DNA from: DAITBA01 sp036824005
GTDB taxonomy: Bacteria > Pseudomonadota > Gammaproteobacteria > Burkholderiales > Rhodocyclaceae
Length of the DNA stretch: 64,000 bases
Assembly: GCA_036824005.1 (NCBI GenBank)
Contig: DAITBA010000012.1
Span: 1 to 64,000, forward strand
Reading direction: 5' to 3'
Shown here: piece after piece, positions 1 to 8,322 of the stretch
Numbering within the stretch: the stretch's first letter is position 1
Layout: each line of letters starts with the position of its first letter
Notes under the pieces: model-generated
What the model was told of the DNA's origin: nothing
Database searches by the model: none
The model's input: only the letters and a program-made list of their open reading frames with translations
Position numbers and translations under genes: made by a program

Positions 1-54
1 TTTCTTTTGGCGAAGCAAAAGAAAGGAACTCGGCCGCCGGGACGAACTCCCGGC
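1..54. repeat. Two hairpins downstream of purB
   Basis: Two perfect inverted repeats lie side by side. The first has 9-bp arms TTTCTTTTG / CAAAAGAAA (1-9 and 16-24) around GCGAAG. The second has 7-bp arms GCCGGGA / TCCCGGC (36-42 and 48-54) around CGAAC. Both lie just past the purB stop codon, which is at 95-97 on the minus strand. They could end purB transcription, or the first could be a dispersed intergenic hairpin. The window edge hides what lies beyond. Confidence 0.5.
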
Positions 55-94
55 AAACACCTCATCGCCATGCGCACAACAAACGCACGGCACG

Positions 95-1462
95 TCAAAT
101 CCTCTTTGCCAGTTCCGCTGCCAAGCCGACGTAACTTGCCGGCGTCATGACGAGCAGCCGTTGCTTCTCGCCCTCGGGAATCTTCAACCCGAGGATGAAC
201 TCGTGCAGCGCCTCCCGCGTAATCCCCTTCCCGCGGGTCAGCTCCTTCAGCTGCTCGTAGGGATTCTCGACGCCGTAGCGGCGCATCACCGTCTGCACGG
301 GTTCCGCCAGCACTTCCCAGCAGGCGCCGAGATCGGCAGCGAGCGCCTCGGAATTCGCCTCCAGCTTGCCCAGACCCTTCAGACAGGACTCGCAGGCCAG
401 CACCGAATAGCCGAACGCGACACCCATGTTGCGCAAGGCCGTGGAATCGGTGAGGTCACGCTGCATGCGCGATACCGGCAGCTTGTCCGCCAAATGGCGC
501 AGCACGGCGTTGGCCAGCCCCAGGTTCCCCTCCGAGTTCTCGAAGTCGATGGGATTCACCTTGTGCGGCATGGTGGAGGAGCCGATTTCGCCAGCCTTCA
601 GCTTTTGCCTGAAGTAGCCGAGCGAGATGTACAGCCAGATGTCCCGGTCGGCATCCAGCAGGATGGTGTTGGCGCGGGCGATGGCATCGAACAGCTCGGC
701 CATGGCGTCGTGGGGCTCGATCTGAATGGTGTAGGGATTGAACTCCAGGCCGAAGGATTCGATGAAACGGCGGTTGAACGCCTCCCAGTCGAAGTCCGGA
801 TAGGCAGCGAGATGCGCGTTGTAGTTGCCCACCGCGCCGTTGAATTTGGCGGTGAGCGACACGCCGGCGATGCGGTCGCGCGCACGCTTCAGCCGCGCCG
901 CGATGTTGGCCATCTCCTTGCCCAGCGTGGTCGGACTCGCCGGCTGGCCGTGGGTGCGCGAAAGCATGGGTAGCGCCGCATGCTCGCGGGCCAGTTCCAC
1001 GAAGCGGGCAACGATCCGGTCGAGCGACGGCAGCAGCACCGCTTCGCGCGCCTCCTTCAGCATCAGGGCGTGGGCAACGTTGTTGATGTCCTCCGAGGTG
1101 CAGGCGAAGTGGATAAACTCGGCGCACTTCACGACTTCGGCATTGGCAGCGAAGCGCTGCTTGAGCCAGTATTCCATCGCCTTGACGTCGTGGTTGGTGC
1201 GAGACTCGATGTCCTTCACGGCCCGGGCGTCGGCCTCGGAAAAGTCGGCCACCACCGCCGCGAGTTCCGCCCGCGTCTGCGCCGAGAAGGGCGCCACCTC
1301 CGCGATATACGATTCGGCCGCCAGAGCCTCGAGCCAGGCGATTTCCACGCGAACGCGATCGCGGATCAGGCCGTGTTCGCTGAAATACTCACGCAGCGCC
1401 GCAACCTTGTCCTGGTAGCGGCCGTCGAGGGGGGAGAGGGCGGTCAGCGGGGAGAGCTTCAT
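95..1462 (-). CDS. purB: Adenylosuccinate lyase PurB
   Basis: 455 aa, the usual length for the proteobacterial enzyme. It cleaves SAICAR to AICAR and adenylosuccinate to AMP in purine synthesis, in the cytosol. The fumarase/aspartase superfamily signature is visible as GSSTMPHKVNP near residue 295, which carries the catalytic serine loop. The N-terminus MKLSPLTALSPLDGRYQDKV and the block SRTHGQPASPTTLGKEMAN near residue 170 are typical of PurB. It is divergent from the polysaccharide deacetylase gene. Nothing looks truncated. Confidence 0.97.
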   Translation of the reverse strand: MKLSPLTALSPLDGRYQDKVAALREYFSEHGLIRDRVRVEIAWLEALAAESYIAEVAPFSAQTRAELAAVVADFSEADARAVKDIESRTNHDVKAMEYWLKQRFAANAEVVKCAEFIHFACTSEDINNVAHALMLKEAREAVLLPSLDRIVARFVELAREHAALPMLSRTHGQPASPTTLGKEMANIAARLKRARDRIAGVSLTAKFNGAVGNYNAHLAAYPDFDWEAFNRRFIESFGLEFNPYTIQIEPHDAMAELFDAIARANTILLDADRDIWLYISLGYFRQKLKAGEIGSSTMPHKVNPIDFENSEGNLGLANAVLRHLADKLPVSRMQRDLTDSTALRNMGVAFGYSVLACESCLKGLGKLEANSEALAADLGACWEVLAEPVQTVMRRYGVENPYEQLKELTRGKGITREALHEFILGLKIPEGEKQRLLVMTPASYVGLAAELAKRI

Positions 1463-1591
1463 GGCACGGACAGGGTAGCGAACCCGTTGAATATTATCAT
1501 GGCTGCCGCCGCGGCCCGTGGCCAGGCAAGCACGGGTAAACTACGCGCCACACAGCCGCGCCGCCTCGCGTACCGTATCTCCCATTCGACG

Positions 1592-2425
1592 ATGCCTGAC
1601 ATTACCACCACGCTCCAGCGCGCGCCGCGGCCGTGGCGACCGACCACTGTGATCCGCCTGACATTGGCATTCCACCTGGTCTGCCTCGCGATGCTCGTCG
1701 TACAGCCGTCCTCCTGGCCATGGCTGCTCGCGGCGTTGATCGCCAATCACCTGCTGCTGGCCGTCGCTGGCATGTGGCCGCGCAGCCACGTTCTCGGCCC
1801 GAATCTGCGTCGGCTCCCCGCGGCATCGGCCGCGCGGGGCGAAGTCGCCGTCACCTTCGACGACGGTCCGGATCCAGTGGTCACACCCCAGGTGCTGGAC
1901 ATCCTCGACCGGCATCAGGCCAAGGCCACCTTCTTCGTCGTCGGGCGCAAAGCCGCCGCCCATCCCGACATCATCCGCGCGGCGGTGGCACGCGGCCATC
2001 GCATCGAGAACCACAGTCATCGCCATGCCAACACCTTCGCTTTCCACGGCACGGGCGGGATGGCCCGGGACATCGAGGCGGCGCAGCAGGCCATCGGCAT
2101 ACTGACGGGACGGGCACCGGAATACTTCCGCGCACCCATGGGCATCCGCAATCCGTTTCTCGAACCGGCGCTGGCGCGGCTCGGGCTACAACTCGTCTCC
2201 TGGACCCGACGCGGTTACGACGCGGTCAATGGCGATGCACCGGCAGTGCTGCGGCGCCTGACGCGGGGGCTCGCTGCCGGCGACGTGCTGGTGCTCCACG
2301 ACGGCAGGCCGGCGCTCATGGCGGACGGCCAGCCGGTCGTGCTCGCCGTGTTACCGCAGTTATTGGAGAGAATCCGCGCCGCGGGATTGACAGCGGTCAC
2401 CCTGCCGCCCGCTGCCGATGAATGA
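1592..2425 (+). CDS. Polysaccharide deacetylase family protein (NodB fold), membrane-anchored
   Basis: 277 aa from the ATG at 1592; the frame is open further upstream, but that part overlaps purB. Two hydrophobic helices (about residues 20-37 and 44-62) precede the NodB domain. Deacetylase motifs are intact: TFDDGPD (88-94) with the catalytic and metal Asp, HSHRH with the two metal His, RAPMG, and LVLHDG near the C-terminus. The family removes acetyl groups from carbohydrates or related amides; the substrate here is unknown. It overlaps the methyltransferase gene by 8 bp, so the two are probably co-transcribed. Proximity to the aryl-polyene genes suggests, but does not prove, a role in that cluster. 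Confidence 0.88.
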   Translation: MPDITTTLQRAPRPWRPTTVIRLTLAFHLVCLAMLVVQPSSWPWLLAALIANHLLLAVAGMWPRSHVLGPNLRRLPAASAARGEVAVTFDDGPDPVVTPQVLDILDRHQAKATFFVVGRKAAAHPDIIRAAVARGHRIENHSHRHANTFAFHGTGGMARDIEAAQQAIGILTGRAPEYFRAPMGIRNPFLEPALARLGLQLVSWTRRGYDAVNGDAPAVLRRLTRGLAAGDVLVLHDGRPALMADGQPVVLAVLPQLLERIRAAGLTAVTLPPAADE

Positions 2426-3149
2426 CGTCGCCATCGACGGGCTGATTCGCGCAGCAACCGACCGCTATGCGCCGGCCGGGCCGTTCTTCCGCCACTTCGC
2501 CCGCGGCAAGCTGACACACGACCCGATCTATCTGGAATTGCTGCGCCGGGGCGCCGTGCCCGAAGGTGCGCGCCTGCTCGATCTGGGTTGCGGCCAGGGC
2601 CTGCTGTTCGCGCTGTTCGGTGCCGCCCGCCACTGTCACGACGCGGGCACATGGCCGCAGGGCTGGCCGGCGCCGCCGCGCGTCGCGTCGATGCACGGAA
2701 TCGAACTGGACACGGGCAAGGTGCGTGCCGCCCGGCGCGCGTTGGCGGATCTGGCCACGATCGAGCAGGGCGACCTGTGCCGCACCGCGCTTCCCGACAG
2801 CGACGTCGTCGTCGTTTTCGACGTGCTGCATTACATCGCCGACGGCGCCTGCCAGGAACACATCCTGCACGCCGCGGCGCACGCGCTGCGCAAAGGCGGT
2901 ACACTTCTGCTGCGCGTGGGCGATACGGCCGCCGCGGGGCGCTTCCGCGTCACCCATCTCACCGACTATGCCGTGCAGATGGCCCGGGGCGTCATGCGGC
3001 CGCGCTTCCGCTACCGTAGCGTCGGCGAATGGGTCGGCCTGCTCGAGCAGGCGGGCTTTTCCGTGACCGACGAGCCAATGCGGCGCGGCACGCCATTTGC
3101 CAATCATCTGCTCACCGGGCAGATGGGCCCGCACCCGCAGCACCGCTGA
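2418..3149 (+). CDS. Class I SAM-dependent methyltransferase
   Basis: 243 aa. The SAM-binding motif I is LLDLGCGQG (residues 53-61), followed by an acidic post-I strand (HGIELD) and by VVVFDVLHYI, the usual motif between strands 4 and 5. This is a Rossmann-fold small-molecule methyltransferase; the acceptor cannot be read from sequence. The start overlaps the deacetylase stop by 8 bp. Aryl-polyene and related pigment clusters often carry a methyltransferase that decorates the aryl head group, so that is the favoured but unproven role. Confidence 0.85.
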   Translation: MNDVAIDGLIRAATDRYAPAGPFFRHFARGKLTHDPIYLELLRRGAVPEGARLLDLGCGQGLLFALFGAARHCHDAGTWPQGWPAPPRVASMHGIELDTGKVRAARRALADLATIEQGDLCRTALPDSDVVVVFDVLHYIADGACQEHILHAAAHALRKGGTLLLRVGDTAAAGRFRVTHLTDYAVQMARGVMRPRFRYRSVGEWVGLLEQAGFSVTDEPMRRGTPFANHLLTGQMGPHPQHR

Positions 3150-3167
3150 CCAGCGACGGAAACAAGA

Positions 3168-4055
3168 ATGGAGCGCGAAAAAATGTCCGGCATCGATGCC
3201 AGCCGCAAATCACCCCGCCTGTCGGCCGCAAAGCCGGTCGCCGCCCTGCTTCTTGCGGCCAGCCTCGTCACCCCGACGCACGCCGACCAACTGCCGCTTT
3301 GGGAAGCCGGCGCTGGTGTAGCGGTGCTGCGCTTTCCCGACTACCGCGGCTCGGACGAGTACCGCGGCTACCTGCTACCCATCCCGTATCTCGTTTATCG
3401 CGGCGATGTCGTGCAGGTGGACCGCAACAAGGTGCGCGGGCTGCTATTTCACAGCGATGTCGCCGAGTTCGACGTGAGCGTGAACGGCTCGGTGCCGGTG
3501 CGCAGCGACAAGAACCGGGCACGCCAGGGCATGCCGGACCTGGACCCGACGCTGGAGATCGGGCCTTCCATCAATTTCTTCCTCCATCGCGACAAGGCAG
3601 GCAAGTTCGACGTGGACCTGCGCCTGCCCCTGCGTGCCGTCATCGCCACGGATCTGAGCCACACCCACAATGCCGGCTGGATCTTCGCGCCGCACATCAA
3701 CGTCGATCTGCGCGACAGCTTCCCCGGTCCGGGCTGGCACCTGGGCATGCTCGCCGGCCCCATTTTCGGATCACGGCGCTACCACGACTATTTCTATGGC
3801 GTCACGCCGGCCTACGCCACGGCCGAGCGCCCCGCCTACAACGCAAGCGGAGGCTATTCCGGCAGCCAGTTCATCGTCGCCCTGTCCAAGCGCTACCCGA
3901 AGTTCTGGGCCGGCGCCTTCGTCAAGGCCGACAGCCTGCACGGCGCCACCTTCGACAATAGCCCGCTCCTGCGGACGAAGTCGCAGCTCACCGCCGGCTT
4001 TGCCGTGTCCTGGGTGTTCGCGCAGTCGTCGACGCTGGTGGAAGCGAGGGACTGA
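3168..4055 (+). CDS. MipA/OmpV family outer-membrane protein
   Basis: 295 aa from ATG 3168; ATG 3183 is an alternative that shortens the positively charged n-region. A signal peptide (PVAALLLAASLVTPTHA) is followed by alternating beta-strand sequence typical of MipA/OmpV barrels: a WEAGAG start, an FPDYRGSDEY loop, and a C-terminus entering the last strand with SQLTAGFAVSWVFAQS. These proteins sit in the outer membrane; MipA scaffolds murein enzymes in E. coli, but most members are uncharacterised. The gene ends 1 bp before the convergent ligase gene. Confidence 0.85.
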   Translation: MEREKMSGIDASRKSPRLSAAKPVAALLLAASLVTPTHADQLPLWEAGAGVAVLRFPDYRGSDEYRGYLLPIPYLVYRGDVVQVDRNKVRGLLFHSDVAEFDVSVNGSVPVRSDKNRARQGMPDLDPTLEIGPSINFFLHRDKAGKFDVDLRLPLRAVIATDLSHTHNAGWIFAPHINVDLRDSFPGPGWHLGMLAGPIFGSRRYHDYFYGVTPAYATAERPAYNASGGYSGSQFIVALSKRYPKFWAGAFVKADSLHGATFDNSPLLRTKSQLTAGFAVSWVFAQSSTLVEARD

Positions 4056-4056
4056 A

Positions 4057-5427
4057 TTACCGCCTGTTCCGCCCGTGATCCCGGGCCAGCGCGCTCAGCG
4101 CCTCGCGCGGTAGCTTGCCCGTAGCGTTGCGCGGCAGGGCGTCGACGAACACCAGCGGCCGGGGCAGAAACGCGGCGTCGATGCGGGTCCGCAAGGCGGC
4201 GAGCAGTTCCCGAGCGGTCAGGTCCGGCGCAACGACGAACGCCATCAACCGGGTCACGCCTGCAGCGCTGCCTTGCGCTTCGTCCGGCATGAAGAAAGCG
4301 CCGTCGCGTACACCGGCGATCGTGGCTAACTGCGCATCGAGATGCTCGATGGACGTGCGTTTTCCCGCCACGTTGATCACACCTGCCAGGCGTCCGTGCA
4401 GCCGAAAGACCTCCGGACTTTCCAGCTCGATCACGTCGGCCAGCGGCGCCGGTATGGCCACCGGGCCGCCCTCGGCCCAGCACTGGTCGCCCTCGAGCCG
4501 GAACTTAACACCGGGCAGGGTGCGCCACCAAGGACCCTCGACGGTGCGGCGCGCCGCCACCTGGCCGGTTTCAGTGCAGCCGTAGATCTCGCGCACAGGC
4601 GCTCCGTAGCGCGCCTCGGCTTGCGCCGCCAGATCCTCGGACAGCGGCGCCGTGGCGCAAACGATCAGGGCGAGCGGCGGTACCGGCACGCCCGATTCCA
4701 GCAGCGCACGCAGGTGCAGCGGCGTCGTCACCAGCGCCCTCCCTTCGGGCAGTTCAACCAGCGCCTGGCGGATGTCCTCCGGGTAGAAGGGGCGCGCGGC
4801 GTGCATGACCAGCCCGTTGTGCAGCGCCAGCAGGATGGTCGATTCCAGTCCGTACATGTGCTGGGGCGGCACGGTGCCGACAAGACCGGTGACGCGCGCC
4901 GCAGGATTGTCGCCGCCGTCGATGCGCAGACCGGCCGCCTCGGCCGCCGCCGTGCGCACCAGCGGCCCCCAGGTCTTGGGATGCGCCGTCGGCTCGCCGG
5001 TTGACCCGGAAGTAAACGTGAGTGCGACAACGTGGTCGGCAGGCACCCGGGGTACGGACGCCGCATCCACATCCGCGGCCTCGTGGGGTAGAGCGGCGGG
5101 TATCACGACGCGCTCGATCCGGCCGACGTCGTCGCTACCCTCGGTAATGCAGTAGGTGGCAGGGAAGTCCTGGCGCAGCCGCTCCAGCACCGCGGGCGTG
5201 CGCGAGGAAGGCAGCAAGGCAGTCTGTCCCTTGACCATGGCCGCCGCAAGACAAACAGCGAAGTGATAGCGGTCTTCGCACAGATTGAGCACGTAGCGCC
5301 GTTCGGGCAGTAGCGCAGCGACCGTGCCGACATCGCCGAGAAACTGGGCCGCCGAGAGTAACCGCCCGTTGCGGCAGGCAAGTGCGGCGGCGGGTGATTG
5401 ATGGCGGATCAGGGGCAGGGTCGTCAT
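4057..5427 (-). CDS. AMP-dependent acyl/aryl ligase of the aryl-polyene cluster (ApeH-like)
   Basis: 456 aa, shorter than typical acyl-CoA synthetases (about 550) but normal for APE/xanthomonadin ligases. The ANL P-loop reads TFTSGSTGEPTAHPKTWG, the later core motif is YGCTETGQVAAR, and the adenylation Lys sits in the C-terminal NATGKLPREAL. It probably activates the aryl starter acid for loading onto the ACP encoded divergently at 5576. It is the only pigment gene in the cluster on the minus strand. The starter acid (for example 4-hydroxycinnamate or 4-hydroxybenzoate) cannot be told from sequence. Confidence 0.85.
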   Translation of the reverse strand: MTTLPLIRHQSPAAALACRNGRLLSAAQFLGDVGTVAALLPERRYVLNLCEDRYHFAVCLAAAMVKGQTALLPSSRTPAVLERLRQDFPATYCITEGSDDVGRIERVVIPAALPHEAADVDAASVPRVPADHVVALTFTSGSTGEPTAHPKTWGPLVRTAAAEAAGLRIDGGDNPAARVTGLVGTVPPQHMYGLESTILLALHNGLVMHAARPFYPEDIRQALVELPEGRALVTTPLHLRALLESGVPVPPLALIVCATAPLSEDLAAQAEARYGAPVREIYGCTETGQVAARRTVEGPWWRTLPGVKFRLEGDQCWAEGGPVAIPAPLADVIELESPEVFRLHGRLAGVINVAGKRTSIEHLDAQLATIAGVRDGAFFMPDEAQGSAAGVTRLMAFVVAPDLTARELLAALRTRIDAAFLPRPLVFVDALPRNATGKLPREALSALARDHGRNRR

Positions 5428-5498
5428 CGCGACAGGCGAAACCGAGGGGCACAGGCACGCGAACGCACGGTGATCAATCCTGCCGGGCGTCGTTCCGG

Positions 5499-5506
5499 TA
5501 TAAAAT
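5499..5506 (+). promoter_or_regulatory. Putative -10 element of the aryl-polyene ACP operon
   Basis: TATAAAAT at 5499-5506 is an AT-rich island in a GC-rich intergenic region between divergent genes. No good -35 box is seen at the standard spacing, so an activator or extended -10 may be needed. Transcription from here would pass through the hairpin at 5527-5549 before reaching the ACP gene. Confidence 0.35.
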
Positions 5507-5526
5507 CAGCGTCTTGCTTTGGCCAA

Positions 5527-5549
5527 GGCGGCAATGCCGCCTGTTTTTT
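5527..5549 (+). terminator. Intrinsic-terminator-like hairpin in the ACP leader
   Basis: A perfect GC stem GGCGGC (5527-5532) / GCCGCC (5536-5541) with a 3-nt AAT loop is followed by TG and then six T residues (5544-5549). It lies downstream of the candidate -10 and 27 bases before the ACP start codon, so it is placed like a leader attenuator. It does not follow any plus-strand gene that would need a terminator, since the upstream gene runs the other way. Confidence 0.5.
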
Positions 5550-5575
5550 GCGGAAGTTTCAAGGGTATCAGAAAT

Positions 5576-5845
5576 ATGGAGTCGACCAACGAATTGCGGC
5601 TGGAGGTGGCGCAGTTGATTGTCGAGGCGGTCAATCTCGAAATGGCTGCGGAAGAATTGGATCCCGTCAAGCCCCTGTTCGGCGACCGTGGTCTGGGGCT
5701 CGACTCCATCGACCTGCTCGAGATTGCGCTCGCCATCACCAAGAAGTACGGCTTTCAGTTGCGTTCGGACGATCCGGACAACCCGCGTATTTTTGCCTCG
5801 CTGAATGCGCTTGCCGACCACGTCGGCCGGCATCGCACCAAGTGA
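5576..5845 (+). CDS. Acyl carrier protein of the aryl-polyene cluster
   Basis: 89 aa from ATG 5576, with AAGGG about 10 bases upstream. The phosphopantetheine attachment site is GLGLDSIDLLE, with Ser44 as the modified residue. This is the carrier on which the polyene chain is started and extended. Known APE clusters usually encode two ACPs; only this one is visible. The stop overlaps the next gene's GTG start (GTGA). Confidence 0.92.
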   Translation: MESTNELRLEVAQLIVEAVNLEMAAEELDPVKPLFGDRGLGLDSIDLLEIALAITKKYGFQLRSDDPDNPRIFASLNALADHVGRHRTK

Positions 5846-6387
5846 GCCGGCGCGGCGGGCGTCGCGCCGGTCCGCCGGACGCCTTTGGCGTGACGGAATT
5901 GGCCAGGCTCGGCGTGATCGTCGCGGTCTGCGGCGCCTATGCCTGGCTGGTACATCAGGCCACCGCCGGCGCAGTTACCGGTTCGGCCGCCACCGTGCTG
6001 CTGCACGCCACGCCGCCCGCCTTCTACCTTCTGCTCGCCTTCCTCTTCGGCCGTACCCTGCGCGCCGGACAGGTTGCCCTGATCACCCGCTTCGCGCTGC
6101 TCGAACACGATCCGCTACCCGAAGAGCTGAGGCGCTATACCCGCGGCCTGACCTTGATATGGACCTGCTTCTTCATCGTCATGGCGCTTGCCGCCGTGGC
6201 GTTCTCCCTGTTCGCCCACATCGAGACCTGGGCGCTGCTGACCAACGTCGTCATCTACGCGCTCATGGCGGCGTTGTTCGTCAGCGAGTACGTGTATCGG
6301 CGTCTGCGCTATGCCCACTACGATCACTTGTCGCTGCCGGCCATGCTTCTCCTCGTGCTGCGTTCCTGGCGGACGGTATGGCCGTGA
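5842..6387 (+). CDS. COG4648-type membrane protein of the aryl-polyene cluster
   Basis: 181 aa from a GTG start that overlaps the ACP stop by 4 bp. Four predicted membrane helices: LGVIVAVCGAYAWLV, PPAFYLLLAFLFG, LIWTCFFIVMALAAVAFSLF and LLTNVVIYALMAALFVSEYV. It matches the small integral membrane proteins (ApeG-like) found in APE clusters, whose molecular role is unknown. It overlaps the dehydratase gene by 10 bp, which supports translational coupling. Confidence 0.8.
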   Translation: MSRRGGRRAGPPDAFGVTELARLGVIVAVCGAYAWLVHQATAGAVTGSAATVLLHATPPAFYLLLAFLFGRTLRAGQVALITRFALLEHDPLPEELRRYTRGLTLIWTCFFIVMALAAVAFSLFAHIETWALLTNVVIYALMAALFVSEYVYRRLRYAHYDHLSLPAMLLLVLRSWRTVWP

Positions 6388-6737
6388 GTGACGACGAGCG
6401 GGCGGGTGTCCTGGACTGGCGCACGCGCATCGACGCCGCTCATCCCGCCCTGCCCGGCCATTTTCCCGGCGCGCCGGTGGTGCCCGGCGTGGTGCTGATC
6501 ACCGAGGTGCTGCGTGCTGCGCACGCGCTGCTCGACCCGGCACCGACCGTGCGCGCCTTCCCAACCATCAAGTTCCTGGCGCCGGTGTTGCCCGGCGAGC
6601 CGCTGCGCGTCATCCTCGAACCGGGCACGCACGGGCGCATTCGTTTCACCGTGCAGCGCGACTCGGTTGACCATCCCGAATCCGTCGCCACTGGTCTGAT
6701 GCAGTGCGACGCCGCGCCGCCGGAGCGCGCCTGGTGA
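6378..6737 (+). CDS. FabA/FabZ-like 3-hydroxyacyl-ACP dehydratase (ApeI-like)
   Basis: 119 aa hotdog protein starting at ATG 6378. The FabZ-type signature is visible as HPALPGHFPGAPVVPGVVLI (residues about 20-39), including the active-site His in PGHFPG and the PGV turn. It should dehydrate 3-hydroxyacyl-ACP intermediates while the polyene is built. In the E. coli system ApeI works with a second hotdog protein, ApeP; the equivalent here is at 15282. It overlaps both neighbours. Confidence 0.87.
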   Translation: MAVSDDERAGVLDWRTRIDAAHPALPGHFPGAPVVPGVVLITEVLRAAHALLDPAPTVRAFPTIKFLAPVLPGEPLRVILEPGTHGRIRFTVQRDSVDHPESVATGLMQCDAAPPERAW

Positions 6738-7684
6738 CCGTCGCCTGGAAGACGCAGAACGAGCGCGGCAGCCGCTGGCTGATGCGCCTCATTACCTGGA
6801 TCACCCTGACCATCGGCCGTCCGGCGGGCCGCCTGCTGCTCTATCCCATCTGCCTATACTTCGTGCTTTTTTCCGTGCGCACCCGCAATGCCTCGCGGCA
6901 GTTCCTGGCGCGGGTGATGGACCGGCCGGTCGGCTTCCGCGACGTGTTTGCCCACTATCACACCTTCGCCGCCACCATCCTCGACCGCGTCTATCTGCTC
7001 TCGGGCCGGCACAAATACTTCGACGTCGCCGTGCATGACGCCGAGGCGCTCTGGCAGGCGCTGGCGCTGAAACGCGGCTGCATGCTGCTGGGATCGCACC
7101 TGGGCAGCTTCGAAGTGCTGCGCGCCTACGGCATGTTCGAGCGCGACCTGGCGGTGAACGTGCTCATGCACGCCGACCATGCCGAGAAGATCAACAGCGT
7201 GCTGCATGGGCTGCACCCGGACATCCGGCCGCGCATCATTCCCCTCGGTCAACCGGAAACCCTGCTGCGCGTCAAGGAGTGTGTGGATCGCGGCGAGATC
7301 GTCGGCGTGCTCGGCGACCGTCTGTTCCACGACGAGAAGGCGCTCGCCTGCCGCTTCGTCGGCGCCGACGCCGCTTTCCCCCAGGGGCCGCTGCTGCTGG
7401 CGTCAATTCTGCAGGTGCCGGTGGTGCTGTTTTTCGGGCTGTATGGCGGCGGCAGGCGCTATGACATCCACTTCGAGCCCTTCGCCGAGCGCATCGTGCT
7501 CGAGCGCAAGCGGCGCGAGGCGGATCTGCAGCCCTGGTTGCAGCGCTACGCGGCGCGGCTGGAACACTACTGCCGGATGGCGCCGCTGAACTGGTTCAAT
7601 TTCTATGACTTCTGGACACCCCCTGCCGGCAAGCCGGTGCGCCCGTCGCGGCCCGTCGCGCAAACACCCGCCGAGCATTCGTAG
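6734..7684 (+). CDS. LpxL/HtrB-like lysophospholipid acyltransferase family protein
   Basis: 316 aa from GTG 6734 (GTGA overlap with the dehydratase). After an N-terminal hydrophobic anchor (LITWITLTIGRPAGRLLLYPICLYFVLF) comes GSHLGSFEVLR, which contains the H-x4-E catalytic pair of LpxL-type acyltransferases. PLGQPETLLRVKECVDRGEIVGVLGDR is also typical of the family. It probably transfers the finished acyl chain to a lipid acceptor at the inner membrane. Coordinates fit an uninterrupted operon. Confidence 0.87.
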   Translation: MTVAWKTQNERGSRWLMRLITWITLTIGRPAGRLLLYPICLYFVLFSVRTRNASRQFLARVMDRPVGFRDVFAHYHTFAATILDRVYLLSGRHKYFDVAVHDAEALWQALALKRGCMLLGSHLGSFEVLRAYGMFERDLAVNVLMHADHAEKINSVLHGLHPDIRPRIIPLGQPETLLRVKECVDRGEIVGVLGDRLFHDEKALACRFVGADAAFPQGPLLLASILQVPVVLFFGLYGGGRRYDIHFEPFAERIVLERKRREADLQPWLQRYAARLEHYCRMAPLNWFNFYDFWTPPAGKPVRPSRPVAQTPAEHS

Positions 7685-8282
7685 CACGGTACTGCGCCTG
7701 CTGCTGTTTCTCGCGCCGCTCGCCGCCGCCACCGTCAAACCGGCCGTGGCCGCCGAGCCTGCCGTCGCCCGATGGGACATGCCGCAACTCATGCAGCGCA
7801 TGGCGCAGACGTCGTCGTCGCGTGCGCGCTTCAGCGAGACCAAGCATTCGACGCTGGTGAAAACGCCTCTGACTTCGTCGGGAACCCTGAGCTACAACCG
7901 CCCCGACCGGATCGCCAAGCAGACCCTCAGCCCCTATGAGGAAAGCATCAGCGTCGAAGGTGACACCTTGACGCTGGAGAACAAAGCCAGGGGCGTGCGC
8001 CATACCCTCGCGCTGCAGAGCTACCCGGTGGTGTGGGCCTTCGTGGAGAGCATCCGTGCGACGCTCTCGGGCAACCTGAAGATGCTGCAGCGCTTCTACG
8101 CGCTGCGCTTCGACGGCACGCCCCAGGCGTGGCTGCTGTCCCTCGAACCAACGGATGTGCAGATGGCCGCCTACGTCCAGACCATTCGCATACGTGGCAC
8201 AGAAGGCCGCATCACCAGCATCGAGATCTTCGAGGCGGGTGGCGACCGGTCGGTGATGACCATCACGCCGGAGCCGCAGTAG
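7605..8282 (+). CDS. LolA-like outer-membrane lipoprotein carrier family protein
   Basis: 225 aa if started at ATG 7605, which overlaps the acyltransferase gene by 80 bp. The only later in-frame candidates are non-standard (CTG 7623, ATT 7677, CTG 7692). The long polar N-terminus is followed by a signal peptide core (VLRLLLFLAPLAA) ending near VAAEPA. The mature part resembles LolA-fold proteins (FSETKHSTLVKTPLTSSGTL, SYNRPDRIAKQT). APE clusters carry such a protein, thought to help move the lipid-linked pigment across the periplasm. The true start is uncertain. Confidence 0.82.
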   Translation: MTSGHPLPASRCARRGPSRKHPPSIRSTVLRLLLFLAPLAAATVKPAVAAEPAVARWDMPQLMQRMAQTSSSRARFSETKHSTLVKTPLTSSGTLSYNRPDRIAKQTLSPYEESISVEGDTLTLENKARGVRHTLALQSYPVVWAFVESIRATLSGNLKMLQRFYALRFDGTPQAWLLSLEPTDVQMAAYVQTIRIRGTEGRITSIEIFEAGGDRSVMTITPEPQ

Positions 8283-8322
8283 TCGCGTCGATGCGCCGGC
8301 GCGACGGCTCCGCCTGGCCGCC

